Source: Aquarana catesbeiana | Taxonomy: Eukaryota; Chordata; Amphibia; Anura; Ranidae | Assembly (NCBI RefSeq): GCF_042186555.1 | Contig: NC_133336.1 | Coordinates: 184,444,099 to 184,508,098, forward strand | Direction of reading: 5' to 3' | Length of the DNA stretch: 64,000 bases | Shown: positions 32,490-44,840 of the stretch, piece after piece | Position numbering within the stretch: position 1 is the stretch's first letter | Layout: every line of letters begins with the position of its first letter | Position numbers and translations under genes: made by a program | The notes under the pieces: generated by a model | Told to the model about the DNA's origin: nothing | What the model saw: only the letters and a program-made list of their open reading frames with translations | Database searches by the model: none

Positions 32490-33104
32490 GGGAATGTTGC
32501 TCAAGAAGGAGGCCCAAAGGTATTAACTTGCCTTGTTCACTCTTAATCCATCCTTGGCCGCTGAACACTGGAAATATGCTTGGTGTGTAACACTTGTAGA
32601 CACATTTCTGCACACCAAGCTAGCCTGCTGGGAAGTTCAATAATCATCACACAAGTCAAGGAACTTAGGCTGTAATAATACCATTGAGTCTCAATTAGAT
32701 GGGGACCATTGACATGACCCATTACATTCTGGAGATCTTATTTATGATGATTTATGAGTGCCCAAATACAATCTTTTTTCAGAATCCAATGATTTGGGTC
32801 TTCTCAAGTAGAGGATACTGTTCAATCATAGCAGACTCCCCTGGTGGATTGTGAGGACTGTAGTAGAAAAGTTGAATATTCTTGACTAACCACTACTATG
32901 ATATGGCCATTTGTTGCATAAACTTGCCAGCTCTGGCTTCTTAGTCATCATCTGATATAAAATATGGCCTCTGTGGAGTAGGGCTTGGTCATGGTGAGGT
33001 GGACTAAAAGGAATAAAAAAAAGTATGCCACAGGATATTTAATCTGTATCTGTGATATAAACCATTAGTTCTATATGAATATGGCCATGGTGACATAAAA
33101 GATC
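32490..33104. other. Non-coding stretch, no gene seen
   Basis: No gene or named repeat recognised upstream of the L1-like element. Confidence 0.5.
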
Positions 33105-33356
33105 CTAAAATTGGGGGCGTGGCTTAACAATGGGCGAGTAAGGAAGCACTTCTGGAGAGCTCCTGGCATTGCCCCTCTCTAACCTGTAATCTGACGGTAA
33201 TTACACAGCAGATACAAGGCATGATATCGACCAAAAGGCACAGGACACGTTCATCAACCAGTGGTTCTAGGTCCTTAACCCCCCCGGAGTGGCATCAAGC
33301 GTTATTTCAAAGACTCACAGTCGGTCTCACCAGGCGCCATTGCGACGGCACCACGT

Positions 33357-34409
33357 GTGCACCCTAGGACAGAGACAGATACGCTGGACTTACTAACCTC
33401 TCCCTCCACCTCTCCAGCTCAGGACTTTTCATCAACGATACCAGCGGTATTTCGGGAGGACATGGCAAGCTCGTCCCAACGTCTGAGTGGCATCCCGGAT
33501 GATCTCCGGAGTATATTACAGGCCCTCCCCACTAAAGCTGACATTGAGACCTTGCCCTCACGGTCGGACATGGAGTCCCTTATCTTGCGAGTGGAGGAGG
33601 CACACACGCGGGACATTCAGGAGCTGAGAACGGGGATCCAAAACCTCACAGAAAGTGACAATGAGTGGACAATTGTGACCTGACAATTTCGTCACTTACA
33701 CAGCGGGTCCTAGCCCTGGAACGTTTGCAGGAGTCACAGGTCTCACAGACTACCGACATGCAGCTGCACATGGAGGACCTGGAAGACCGCAGCCGCCGTA
33801 ACAACTTGCGGCTGCGGGGCATTCCAGAAGCCACAGGGTCGAAGGACTTGGCAGCTTCGGTCACAGCTATTTTCCACAAAGTCCTAGGTACCACCCCACC
33901 GCAACTGGAGCTGGACCGGGTACATAGAAATCTTGGACCCAGGTCGCCAGATCCAGATAGGCCACAGGACGTGTTTTGCAGGATCCATAGATACACGCAG
34001 AAATAACTCATCCTCCGCAAGGCATGGGAACAAGGCGAAGTGGAGTTTGATGGAGCCATAATTAAAATACTCCCAGACCTATCGAGAGCCACGCTGCAAC
34101 GGAGAGCCTTACTGAGACCAGCACTAGAACTGGCCAAACAACAGGGATGTACGTACCGCTGGGGATACCCCTTGGCGGTAACATTCTGAAATGGAGTATC
34201 CTTGTTCACCTTGCGCTCTCCTGCGGACTTGCCAGCCTTCTTCAAGTACCTAGACACAGAACCGATTCAGGTCCCGGACTGGCTAGTTTTCATCCCCAGG
34301 CTGTCGACCCGCTTGGGACCCAACACCCAAAGGAACCACCAACCTCCCCGCCAGCAGAGATCTCATCGGAGAGCCCGTACAGTGTCTGCTGAGGATTCAC
34401 GGGAAGTGT
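33357..34409 (+). pseudogene. L1-like ORF1 protein, frameshifted
   Basis: ORF1 proteins of L1-type elements bind the element RNA as trimers. The first block (33357-33683) has a heptad-like region (DMESLILRVEEAHTRDIQEL). The reading shifts at about 33665 into a second block (to 34006) continuing the coiled coil and reaching DRSRRNNLRLRGIPE, the conserved entry to the RNA-binding domain. A TAA at 34004-34006 interrupts FCRIHRYTQK; the reading resumes in frame through LRKAWEQGEVEF, then shifts again near 34185-34200 to FTLRSPADLPAFF and ends at 34409. So there are at least two shifts and one stop. Confidence 0.82.
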
Positions 34410-34411
34410 GA

Positions 34412-35855
34412 CCATGAAGTGCACCCAAAGATCAGGCATCAGTATCTGTTTAATTTCACTTATTTTATTTTGTTTTCTTTCTACCCCTGTCCTGTTGACT
34501 GTGCCTCACACGCCAATAATAGTAGTTCTGCAATATATAAAACACTTCGGACTGCCTAGAAGAAGTTGGCTGGACTGAACTCGGGCTCCCCCTCCCTCTC
34601 TCACGCATCAAAACCGCTGAGCGTGTATTGTTCCACACTGAGGTGAGCACAACGTCATCAGCCCAAGGACTTTTTCCTCTTGCAAGTTCATCGGACGCTG
34701 CACACAAACAGGGAACTGTAGATGACGTGGCGCTGTGTCGAAAACACAGGTACCTCAGGACTGCACTGCATTTCACCTTCCGATGCGGGTCACGACCCCG
34801 GAAACACAGAGACATGAAGGTAAAACGGGTCACATGCAGTGGTAGAGAACTCTGTTACTAGCAAACCCACCGGCACCACAGGCATGGGTGATCCTGACCT
34901 GGAGCTGTGACATAAAATACCGGAATCTGAGAAAATACCATTATCTCCGGGAACTAATACAGGTGGATACACATCCCTACCTCTGACTCTAATATGATTC
35001 CAATGCTCGTACTGGAGGTTGCTGGTGAATTGTGGGGGGAGGAAGGAATATCTTTCACTGGTCTCCACCGGACTCAGGTACAGGAAAGAGCACAGGTACT
35101 GGAGCGGTATAGGTACATAACTTATAGAGGTTTGGATGGGAGCCATACCCATGTCTTTTACTGAGTGCATGTGAGAGGGGAGGGTATAGAGACACATGGG
35201 AGATAATAAGATTAGATGGAGATCCTGCGGTTTCTCCCCCTGTCTCAGGCCCTCATGTAAACCCCCCCCTTTCCCCCCTTTCTTTTTGGGAACGGGTGGT
35301 ACCTCCGCAGATAACATAGACCAGTGGGCTCACAAGTTTAAGTTCATGGTTAGTAACTATGCAGGGATGAAGACTTTATTGCTGTTATTATGCTTTTGCC
35401 TGAATTGAGTATAAATGACTAGAGACAATATATCTATGCACACGATACTTTATTTTATATTTGTTTCCTTTTACTTCTTTCACAATAATTTGTACCTAGT
35501 TTACATAAAAACTAGTTTTTGCCTTATAATACCTTACACTAAACTCGTCATCACACTTACTGAGTCACATATAGTCATAAACAGAGATGGAGAGGGGTAG
35601 CAGGTAGACTCCTCGTTGGTTATTGCTTTACACAACCCCAATTAGGCCAAAGCTCAGTTACCAGATCTGTCCTGGTGAGCGTCATAGCACTATTGTGCGT
35701 CTCTACTAGAACAACTAATTGTACTTAACCAGTACATCTTAGACTCTAGCTTCTTCTTTGTCTCAACTACCCTTTCTACTCTACATCTCTTCTCACCTAC
35801 TCCTCCCCTAATCTCCTAACCTTCCCCACCCCTTCCCTTTCTAATCCAGGGAAAC
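34412..35855 (+). other. Spacer between ORF1 and ORF2 of the L1-like element
   Basis: About 1.4 kb with no recognised domain in any frame. This is long for an L1 inter-ORF gap. It may be genuine to this lineage or may contain an older insertion whose ends I could not find. The minus-strand frame at 34790-35317 shows no motif. Confidence 0.5.
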
Positions 35856-37357
35856 ATGGAGGCGGTGAATATATTCTCCTTAAACACAAACGGCTTACAT
35901 GTGCCGGAAAAGAGACGTATGCTGCTACAGGATCTTAAACGCAATAGAGCAGACCTGGCCCTACTCCAGGAGACACATTTTAAAAGTGGTAACCTCCCTA
36001 TAAAAACAAATTTTTCCCAACGGTTTATCACTCTACCAACGGGTCTACCAAGACCCGTGGAGTGTCCATACTCATCGCCAGCAAAGTACCCTGGAGATGC
36101 ACAGAAACATTATCAGACTCAGAGGGAAGATATCTGTTTCTTGCGAACATTTACGCGCCTAACAACCACCAAGATCGTTTTATTACTAAGACCCTAGAGG
36201 CCCTGCTGGAATTTTCTAGAGGCCACCTTATTATAGGAGGTGACTTCAACGTCCCTCTAATTCCCTCTGAGGATACTTCCTCAGGAACCTCCTCTATCAC
36301 CCCCATTGCTAGGAAGCGAATATCCAGGGCACTACATAAGGCACAATTGATCGACGTTTGGCGATTCCTCCACCCAACCGAACGGGACTACACTTTTTAT
36401 TCCAATCCTTACAAACAATACTCCAGGATTGACTATTTTCTACTCCCTCAAGCCCAATTGCATGCTCTTCGAGACTCCAAGATTGGTTCCATCACGTGGT
36501 CTGATCACGCTCCTGTCCTACTGACTTATGCCCTGACTGACAACCCTACTGACAGACAAAGGACTTGGAGACTGAACGAAAGTCTCATGCAGGATGATGA
36601 GGTACTTACAGATGTCAGGAAGGAATTAGATTTCTACTTCCAAACCAACTATACCCCTGATAGTGATCCTGGAATCGTCTGGGAGGCACATAAAGCGGTG
36701 ATCCGCGGAGTTCTGATAAAGCACGGAGCACGCATTAAACGACTAAGATCAGCCCAGATGACAACCCTTCTGCATGATTTACATCTGGCAGAGGAAAGAC
36801 ACAAACATGTGCAGACACCGGCGGGGGAAGCGGAAATTACGCTTCTACGCAATAAAATTACTGATCTAATGCAGTTTCGAGCAAAAGCCGCATTACAAAT
36901 CTGTAGACGTGTGACGTATGAATCCGGGAATAAATGTGTCAAGGTGCTAGCCAAATCACTACGAGAGCAAGTCTTAGCGAACTACATCCCCCACATTATG
37001 TCCTCTTCTGACCAGAAGACTACACTGCCTCGGGCGATAGCAGCTGAATTCAAGGAATTTTATTCCTCCCTTAATAACTTAAAACAGCAACCAGTATCGC
37101 AATCGCAAATAGAAGACTATATAATTAAATCTAACATGCCTAAATTACCAGCTGAGTTCAGTGAGTTACTAGAAGAACCTATTACAATGGAAGAGATCCA
37201 GAAAGCAATGGCATCCATGAAATTAGGGAAAGCACTGGGACCGGATGGCTTTACGGCCCTATACTACAAAACCTTGCTACCGTCCCTGGGCGAACCCATG
37301 CAAAGTCACAAAGGCAGAATAGACAACCCATCATACCAAGTGGCTCCTCGGTGGTAA
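35856..37357 (+). pseudogene. L1-like ORF2: APE endonuclease and start of reverse transcriptase
   Basis: The protein would nick target DNA and copy the LINE RNA. Endonuclease motifs appear in order: SLNTNGL (near residue 8), LLQETH, then after a single frameshift at about 36025 IYAPN, GGDFNVP, RIDYFL and SDHAPV. All catalytic blocks of the AP-endonuclease-like domain are present. A long helical linker follows, then MASMKLGKALGPDGFTALYY, the first conserved block of the L1 reverse transcriptase. Homology ends at LPSLGEPM (about 37305), and the last 17 codons to the stop at 37357 are unrelated. The palm domain with the FADD-type active site is absent. Confidence 0.88.
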
Positions 37358-38240
37358 GCACTACACTAAAATAGCAAAAGTAGCCAGCACACCATAAGTA
37401 ACAGACCTCACCTCTTTATCGAGATCTTAGTTTTAATAACAACATAACATGCAATAAAAAGTGTACAACCACCTTTTGTTGCACAAGCTATGTTGGAGAT
37501 TGGTATAGACTTGAGGTCTCACTTCTGGTGTGCTGGCCAGGTTTTCTAGTTTGGATTTACCTAATGTCTCAGTTGGCCATGCACCTTCTTCAAGTTGTGA
37601 AATGTGAAGGTGCAGGATGGATTTTTGCAAATTTTTTTGTTGCTGTCTGTATCCTAGGCTAGGTATTTTTCCTGATGACCATTGTCTTTGGTACAGAAAG
37701 TGAGGGAAAATCCCAACTTTTGAGCTGCTACCCCAACAGGAGGGAAATCTTCCAGTTGGGACACTTGCTCCCAGGACAACTGTTCAAATAAATATGTAAA
37801 CCCAACATTTCATATTCCTCATATGCTTGCTGTAACATGTACTTGTATGAAAAAGTATCCTGTTTTCTGTATTGCTGCCATTGTGTGAAATACCTGGTGT
37901 TCCTTGCCAGTCCCTCTGCTTTCCTATCATTAATTGACCAACCTGGGCATGAGAGCACAGCGTGGTCAGTTTTCTAGCTGTGCTGAGAACTCAGCCTGCT
38001 CTCCTCCAATGTTCAGACTTGTCCTGACATGGCCACCTCCGGCGCAGCCATTCACTGGAATGATTGGGGAGGGGGAGAGAGAGATTGCAGCGCTTTGAGT
38101 GATAGATAAAAGTCCTTCAAAGTCCAAATACTTTTATTCAGGGTCGAGAAAGGGACCTCAGATGTGTGTACAACATCGCAAAAGGGTGATAAAAGAATCC
38201 TCCATGTGCATCACAGAACAAGTAGTCTCTTAAGCCGAAT
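37306..38240. other. Non-coding stretch, no gene seen
   Basis: Follows the L1 break. No recognised repeat. CCAGCACACCATAAG near 37397 has a partial complement CTTCTGGTGTGCTGG near 37520, so part of it may be another foldback. Confidence 0.45.
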
Positions 38241-38249
38241 GCTGGGAGA

Positions 38250-38520
38250 AATTGGGCGGTTAAAAAAAAAAGTCAGACATTCGACTCTTATGTATGCCAG
38301 GCGGTCTGACAGTAGTGGGCTGTTTGGCTGGCTTCTGCCGGATGAGCATGCTAGAAAATCAGAAGCCGACTGGCTCTCGATCAGCGCTCTCAGCCAGTGG
38401 CAAAGAGTGCTCATCAGAGTGTTCTGGTGGGGGGCCAAAAAACAAAAGCTCAGCGGGGGAGATCGCTGTACTAACTTTGGATAGTTAGTACAGTGTCTCC
38501 GACCAGAGCTGACATAGTGG
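38250..38520. mobile_element. MITE fragment related to 40697-41038
   Basis: Shares GAGCATGCT, GCTCAGCGGGGGA and GATAGTTAGTACAG-like blocks with the element at 40697-41038 in the same orientation, but its termini have been lost. Confidence 0.6.
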
Positions 38521-38675
38521 GTACCAAGCTTCACCCTCAATTGTGGATCACCGAATTACAAGCGGTCAACAGCACTCAATTAGACACCAACCACAGTCAA
38601 ATCTTCAAACCGCTTCCTGAAAGTTATGGATCTTCTGACTTGATCACTCCAAAAGATGGGGTACCACAACATATA

Positions 38676-39515
38676 CACTGCATTGTCAAAAGTATTGGGA
38701 CGCCTGCCTTTACACGCACATGAACTTAAATAACATCCAAGTCTTAGTCCGTAGGGTTCAATATTGAGTTGGCCCACCCTTTGCAGCTATAACGGCTTCA
38801 ACTCTTCAGGGAAGGTTGTCCACAAGGTTTAGGAGTGTGTCTATGGGAATGTTTGATGTTGGACGAGAAGGCCTGGCTCGTAGTCTCTGCTCTAATTCAT
38901 CCCAAGGGTGTTCTATGGGGTTGAGGTCAGGACTCTGTGCAGGCCAGTCAAGTTCCTCCACCCCAAACTCGCTCATCCATGTCTTTATGGACCTTGATTT
39001 GTACACTGATGCGCAGTCATGTTGGAACAGGAAGGGGCCATCCCAAAACTGTTCCCACAAAGTTGGGAGCATGAAATTGTCCAAAATGTCTTGGTATGCT
39101 GACGCCTTAAGAGTTCCTTTCACTGGAACTAAGTGGCCAAACCCAACCCCTGAAAAACAACCCCACACCATAATCCCCCCTTCCACCAATTAATTTGGAC
39201 CAGTGTACAAAGCAAGGCCCATAAAGACATGGATGAGCGAGTTTGGGGTGGAGGAACTTGACTGGCCTGCATAGGGTCCTGACCTAAACCCAATAGAATA
39301 GAATTGTGAATGACCTCACAAATGCACTTCTGGAAGAATGGTCAAACATTCCCATAGACACACTCCTAAACCTTGTGGACAGCCTTCCCAGAAGAGTTGA
39401 AGCTGTTATAGCTGCAAAGGGTTGGCCGACTCAATATTGAACCCTACAGATTAAGACTGGGATACCATTAAAGTTCATGTGCGTGTAAAGGCAGATGTCC
39501 GAATACTTTTGATAT
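38676..39515. mobile_element. Palindromic Tc1-like derivative
   Basis: The left end is CACTGCATTGTCAAAAGTAT after TA (38674-38675). The right end is the decayed complement (GATGTCCGAATACTTTTG) running into an AT tract. Both halves derive from the 3' end of the same transposase gene in opposite orientation: the left arm (38771-39010) pairs with the right arm (39205-39450). The 5' half of the gene is missing. This is a Tc1 that collapsed into an inverted repeat. Confidence 0.82.
38806..39189 (-). pseudogene. Tc1-family transposase, C-terminal half
   Basis: 127 codons beginning GGIMVWGCFSG, including the second and third catalytic residues: Asp58 in FQHDCASVYKS and Glu93 in NPIEHPWDEL, with 34 residues between them. 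The helix-turn-helix half and the first Asp are absent, replaced by an inverted copy of the C-terminal region. Not an active enzyme. Confidence 0.88.
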
Positions 39516-39733
39516 ATATAATAGATATATAGATATAAATATAGTGTATGTTCAGGAAGGAGAACAGAAATACCTCACAGTGTAGTATTAAAATCAATTG
39601 AGCATTAATTAAAAAAATTCCAAAATACTCACAAAAGACAAAGGTGAAATCAGCATATAATCACACGCCATTAGAAAGTTTCTAATCAACAAAATGGTTG
39701 CAGCCCTCGTGCGTGGTGACAACACACGTCGCA

Positions 39734-39736
<3 letters not shown>

Positions 39737-39807
<71 letters not shown>
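39737..39807. repeat. AT dinucleotide microsatellite
   Basis: About 70 bp of alternating AT preceded by a short A run. Confidence 0.97.
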
Positions 39808-39809
<2 letters not shown>

Positions 39810-40201
39810 GTTTTGCCTTTCATCTCTATTTTAAATGGAATGGGTTTACATATACTTTAAGATGGGAATGCCCTCAGTTTTGAAAGATATTATCTTACTT
39901 TCTGTTCATTTTAGAGGAGGGGAAGCAAGGAAAATCTCCAGAATGGTACACAGATGGTAACAAAAAAAAATGGACAGAGGTTTTAGCTCTTCCCTATTAT
40001 ATCCATGATGAAAAAATGTTTGGTTTTCGCCATAATTCAAAATAATTTTTAATGTGATTCATGTTTTTTTAACAGGTAGGTGACTCATATTTGCACAGGT
40101 TTACCAAGTGTTGAGGTAAGATTTCAGCCACGCAGGGCGTGCATCCAATAAATCAGCTGACGCATACACTTGCATTGTGAGACAGAGCAGAAAAACGCAC
40201 A

Positions 40202-40675
40202 ACCATTGTGTAGTACTGCAAAGCATGCATTGCATCCTGCATATATAATCAGTAAATATGGCTGCCCATGTGTACAATTATAATTACAAGCTGTCAACAA
40301 AAACAAGGTTTTTAAAACACTTACACACATTGATAAAATAATTTTATATAATAATAATAATAATAATAGTTAATTTAAAAATAATTATAATTATTATTAA
40401 AAATAATAATTATTATTATTACATTATATATCTAAATCAGACCATTGTGTAGTACTGCAAAGCATGAATTGCATCCTGCATATAAAATCAGTAAATATGG
40501 CTGCTCATGTGTACAATTATAATTACAAGCTGTCAATAAAAACATGGTTTTTAAAACACTTACACACATTGATAAAATAAATTGATATAATAATAATAAT
40601 AATAATAGTTAATTTAAAAATAATTATTATAAAAAATAATTATTATTATTATTACATTATATATCTAAAGCAGTC
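40202..40675. repeat. Tandem duplication, 239-bp unit, two copies
   Basis: Copy 1 is 40202-40440 and copy 2 is 40441-40675, both starting ACCATTGTGTAGTACTGC and ending in AAT-rich sequence then TATATATCTAAA. They differ at only a few bases plus slippage in the TAA/AAT tracts, so the duplication is recent. Confidence 0.9.
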
Positions 40676-40696
40676 AAAGATTGTATGTACATATTA

Positions 40697-41038
40697 AGTC
40701 TAGTACACAGGGGCCGAATGTCGGACGGCATCGGCCGGTTCAATAAAAACCGTCCGACATTTGGCCCGTGTGTATGGCAGCCGGTCCGACAGAAGCTGGC
40801 CATTCAGCCAGCTTTTATAGGACGAGCATGCTGGAAAACCAGCGGCCGACCAGCGCCCAGCCAGCCAATGGCTAAGAGTGAAGACCGGAGTGTGGGTGGG
40901 GGGGGCCAACCCCCTGTCAGAACACAATAGCTCAGGGGGGGAAGATCGTTGCACTAACATTGGATTGTTAGTACAGCGGCCCGACCGGAGCTGTTTTTTT
41001 TTTTTAAACCCAATAAGACTAATGGTGTGTACTAGGCT
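40697..41038. mobile_element. Harbinger-like MITE, third subfamily
   Basis: 342 bp with ends AGTCTAGTACACA and TGTGTACTAGGCT (inverted, 12 of 13), flanked by TTA at 40694-40696 and 41039-41041. The left interior folds on itself (GAATGTCGGACGG with CCGTCCGACATTTGG). Related to 38250-38520. Confidence 0.8.
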
Positions 41039-41041
41039 TTA

Positions 41042-41618
41042 GGATTCCTTCCTTTTAAAAGAAGTTCTGTAAAGCTCAGCTAAGCAAGAAAAGGATCTAC
41101 TGAACAGAATAATCTAGTCAACACCCAAACAATATTAACATAATTAGTTAATAGTATAATTACAGTATCTGACTAGATGTAACATAACCAGACTGACTAG
41201 TCAACAACCGATATTTAAAAGAAGCTTAAATTCTATTTCAATGTAAAACGATGCTGTCATAATTTAGGAGAGGAAATTCCCAGAGACTTATTAAAATAAT
41301 TTTTCCATTTCGGTATAAAAGTGGAAACTTATTTCATTGGAACATAATGTCCATCTATAGAGCCTCACCTCCATGGATCAGTTGACTTCATTAGGCTGCC
41401 AAGGCCTGCAAGACATTGAATTTGTTTACAGCTGTAGCAGGCTGATTATTCTGGCTTCTGCTCTTTCAGTAAGGTTATCAGTAAAGAAAGGACGAACCCT
41501 TTTACACTTTTATTAATGTGAGGTTGTGGGGATACAATTATTGGAAGCTGCCACTGCCAACATGTTTGTAAAGCTACTACTTTGGGTTGTTATTATTATT
41601 CTTGCTTTATTAATAAGT
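41042..41618. other. Non-coding stretch, no gene seen
   Basis: AT-rich; no recognised element. Confidence 0.5.
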
Positions 41619-41985
41619 TACCAAGCTGGGGCAAGCTAGCTAAAGGTCCCCATAGAGGGTTTGATATTGGGCAATTCCTGATGAATTGGCCAGAATTTGA
41701 GCCTTGGGTGGCCCTTCAAATACCAACTGGCTCAACAAAAGTCAATTAAAAAATTCACTGAGCCGGGTGGAAAATTACCAGCTGAAAGTGACTGCATACT
41801 ACTAAATGCAGTCATTGTTCAGGTATTCAGGCAGCTGCATGTGCTATGGCTATCTTAATACAGTAGCCAGCAGTGGAGATGTGGAAATAGACTCGAGAGC
41901 AAATTGAGTTATGTATGGTGGTCTTAGGGCTGTAAAACTTGAGAATCTTGGTCAACTGCAGGCAAGAGAATTCTACAAAAATTAG
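41619..41985. repeat. Segmental duplication B, copy 1
   Basis: About 365 bp starting TACCAAGCTGGGGCAAGC and ending ACAAAAATTAG, repeated at 43008-43369 in the same orientation with few differences. Confidence 0.92.
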
Positions 41986-42099
41986 TAAGGGGGGTGCTAT
42001 TGGGGACACTCAAAATTAAAGTGGGCCGGTCATGAGGAAGTCCAGGGCCAAATTTTTGTCCCAGTCCAGCCCTGTGACCCACGATAAGTAGACAAGATG

Positions 42100-42986
42100 C
42101 TTCTAACTTTTCTGCTTACACTACTGGGTCATTAGATCTGAAAGTATTAAAACTGGTGCTAATCAGGCATCTAGCATCCATACTTCCCCATCAAGATCAA
42201 TGGCAAGGTGCTAGGTGTAGGACTCTGACCTCTTCTTTCGACCCCACATTCAATGGTTGTCCAAGTTTTGCTGTCCTAACCTCCATAACATTTCCACAAT
42301 GTGCGCCTTCTTAACCAATGACACCACAAAGCTATAAATTCACTCCCTGGTCATCTCTTGCCTCAACTATTGCAACTCCTTCCTCTTTGGCCTACCTCTA
42401 CGTACGCTATGCTCCCATCAGTCCATCATGAATAATGCTGCTGCCGGACCAACCATTGGTCTGACCATCTTACCAACCATTCAGTGTCCGCTGTACCTCT
42501 CTGCTAATCCCTCCTTTGGATTCTGCTCACCCAACAAATACAACACCAAATACTGACAACAACCTGCATCACCAACCTTGTCTCAAAATACCAACCAAAT
42601 AGTTTTCTTCGATCCTCTCAAGACCTCCTGCCATCTAGTTCCCAGATCACCTTCTCCCATGCTGACCTCCAGAACGTTTCCAGAGCCTCTCCCATCCTGT
42701 GGATCTCCCTGCCCCAATCTGTCAAACTATTTCCTACTCTGTCTGCCTGAAAATCTATTTCTTCAGAGAGGCCTATCTCATCCCAAGTTTATGGTAAATG
42801 CAGGCACTCACATCAGAGAATCTTAATTTATTTTACTAAAGAAAGACCAGGACAAGATTGATTCAAATTAGTTGCTATGGATTACTGCACTACTGATACA
42901 GAAAATAAAAAATCTTATAAACTGTTAGAGGATAAAGCAATAATATAGAATGAGACTCTTTTCAAATTGCTGTGTGTGAACTGGGT
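42100..42986 (+). repeat. Segmental duplication A, copy 2
   Basis: About 887 bp matching 31588-32482, including the embedded LINE fragment at about 42350-42785. It lies between the two copies of duplication B, so the order is B, A-prime, B. Confidence 0.9.
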
Positions 42987-43007
42987 TTGCCCCAGTTTAC
43001 ACCCAGC

Positions 43008-43369
43008 TACCAAGCTGGGGCAAGCTAGCTAAAGGTCCCTATAAAGGGTTTAATACTGGGCCAATTCCTGATGAATTGGCCAGAATTTGAGCCTTGGGTG
43101 GCCCTTCAAATACCAACTGGCTCAACAAAAGTCAATTAAAAAATTCACTGAGCCGGGTGGAAAATTACTGGCTGAAAGTGACTGCATACTACTAAATGCA
43201 GTCATTGTTCAGGTATTCAGGCAGCTGCATGTGCTATCTTAATACAGTAGCCAGCAGTGGAGATGTGGAAATAGACTCGAGAGCAAATTGAGTTATGTAT
43301 GGTGGTCTTAGGGCTGTAAAACTTGAGAATCTTCGTCAACCGCAGGCAAGAGAATTCTACAAAAATTAG
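43008..43369. repeat. Segmental duplication B, copy 2
   Basis: Same limits as 41619-41985 apart from a short deletion (GGCTAT near the middle) and scattered substitutions. Confidence 0.92.
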
Positions 43370-43855
43370 CCTTTGAAAGACTCATTTCTAATTCCCGTAC
43401 CTTGAGTTTAACCATTTATTTTTTTTCTGGAAAGTACAGATGGGCTTTAAAGCAATCTCTTACCCTTGCCCATTGAGGGCAATGTTAAAGGTCGCTTGAT
43501 AGCTGAGCTAATCCACTGCTCCTTTACCTCCCATACTCTCCAATGCTAACCTGTTCGGCCACCAGAGATCCTTTAAAATCCTGGTATTTCCAGCTATTGG
43601 GAAACAAATGTGACTGTCTTGCTCTCTTCTTGGGATACAGTACTGGGTGTGAGCTCTGTCACATGAGCACAAGGTGAGGGTTTTTATCCCTGTGTAAGCT
43701 CTAACCTATTTTAGTACAGACCCCAGACAGGGCTGGCAGTTCGCCCCAGGTTCCATTCCCAATGGAGTAAACAGCAGGCAGGCACACAGTAGTCCACAGT
43801 CTCACAACTCAAGAAACAGGCAGTAGTTTTTGCAGTTTAATGCTGGTTGAACTCA
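43370..43855. other. Non-coding stretch, no gene seen
   Basis: No gene recognised. It may belong to the distal part of the minus-strand LTR-like repeat that ends at 45334, but I cannot align it with confidence. Confidence 0.4.
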
Positions 43856-43859
43856 ATTA

Positions 43860-44262
43860 TGCCACGTACACACGATCGGACATTCCGACAACAAAATCCA
43901 TGAATTTTTTTCTGATGGATGTTGGCTCAAACTTGTCTTGCATACACACGGTCACACAAATCTTGTTGGAAATTCTGAACTTCAAGAACATGGTGACGTA
44001 CAACACGTACGACGAGCCGAGAAAAATGAAGTTTAATAGCCAGTGCGGCTCTTCTGCTTGACTCCGAGCATGCGTGGAACTGCGTACACACGAAATTTAC
44101 AACAACGGATTTTGTTGTCGGAAAATTTGAGATCCAGATCTTAAATTTTGTGTGACAGAAATTCCGATGGAAAATGTCCGATGGAGCCTACACATGGAAT
44201 TTCCAACAACAAGCTCCCATCGAACATTTTCTGTCGGAAAATTCGACCGTGTGTACGGGGCA
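43860..44262 (+). mobile_element. Harbinger-type MITE, copy 6
   Basis: 403 bp, flanked by TTA at 43857-43859 and 44263-44265. Slightly shorter than the others through small deletions around the central GTGTACACACGATCGG unit and near CTACACATGG. Confidence 0.9.
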
Positions 44263-44494
44263 TTAGGGTGCAGGCTAAGCCTTGCAATAATCCACTTTCA
44301 GTACATAGTATAATAGAGGACACTTTATGGCCATGGCTAACTCTTTAGGGCGAAACCCTTCTTGGGACTAGTGCTAAGTGAACTGCAGCTCAGTAGACTT
44401 CAAAGCAAGAGCAAAACTGGGACAGTGTCTCAAGAGTTAACAAGGGCAGTCTCTAGGAACTCTCTCAAGCCTGTACTCAATGCTCCCTGGGTAT

Positions 44495-44840
44495 TTATTT
44501 TTTTGTTACAGGTACTTACATAGCACCATCAATTCACACAGTGCTATACACATATATTGCACATTCACATCAGTCCATGCTCTCGAGGAGCTTCCAATCT
44601 AAGGTCCCTAACTCACATTCATACATACACATAGTAGGGCCCATTTAGACAGAAGCCAATTAACCTACCAGCATGTCTTTGGAGTGTGGGAGGAAACCAG
44701 GGCACCCAGAGGAAGCCCACGCAGGCACAGGGTGAACATGCAAACTCTAGGCAGGTAGTGCTGTGGTTGGGATTCAAACCAACAACCATAGTGCTGCTAG
44801 GCAGAAGCACTAACCACTTAGCTGCTGTGCTGCCCATTTG
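44495..44840. repeat. Interspersed repeat with a conserved vertebrate SINE/LINE-tail-like block
   Basis: Contains CCAATTAACCTACCAGCATG, TTTGGAGTGTGGGAGGAAAC and GGTGAACATGCAAACTCTAG in order, a block I know as widely dispersed in fish and amphibian genomes. I cannot name the exact element. Non-coding. Confidence 0.6.

Larger units (their letters stand above)
33110..37305 (+). mobile_element. L1/Tx1-like LINE, 3'-truncated
   Basis: Starts near TTGGGGGCGTGGCTTAAC and contains an ORF1-like protein (33357-34410), a spacer of about 1.4 kb, and an ORF2 with endonuclease and the very beginning of the reverse transcriptase (35856-37305). The homology stops inside the reverse transcriptase. LINE insertions are normally cut short at the 5' end, so this 3' loss points to a later deletion or rearrangement. 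Confidence 0.82.
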
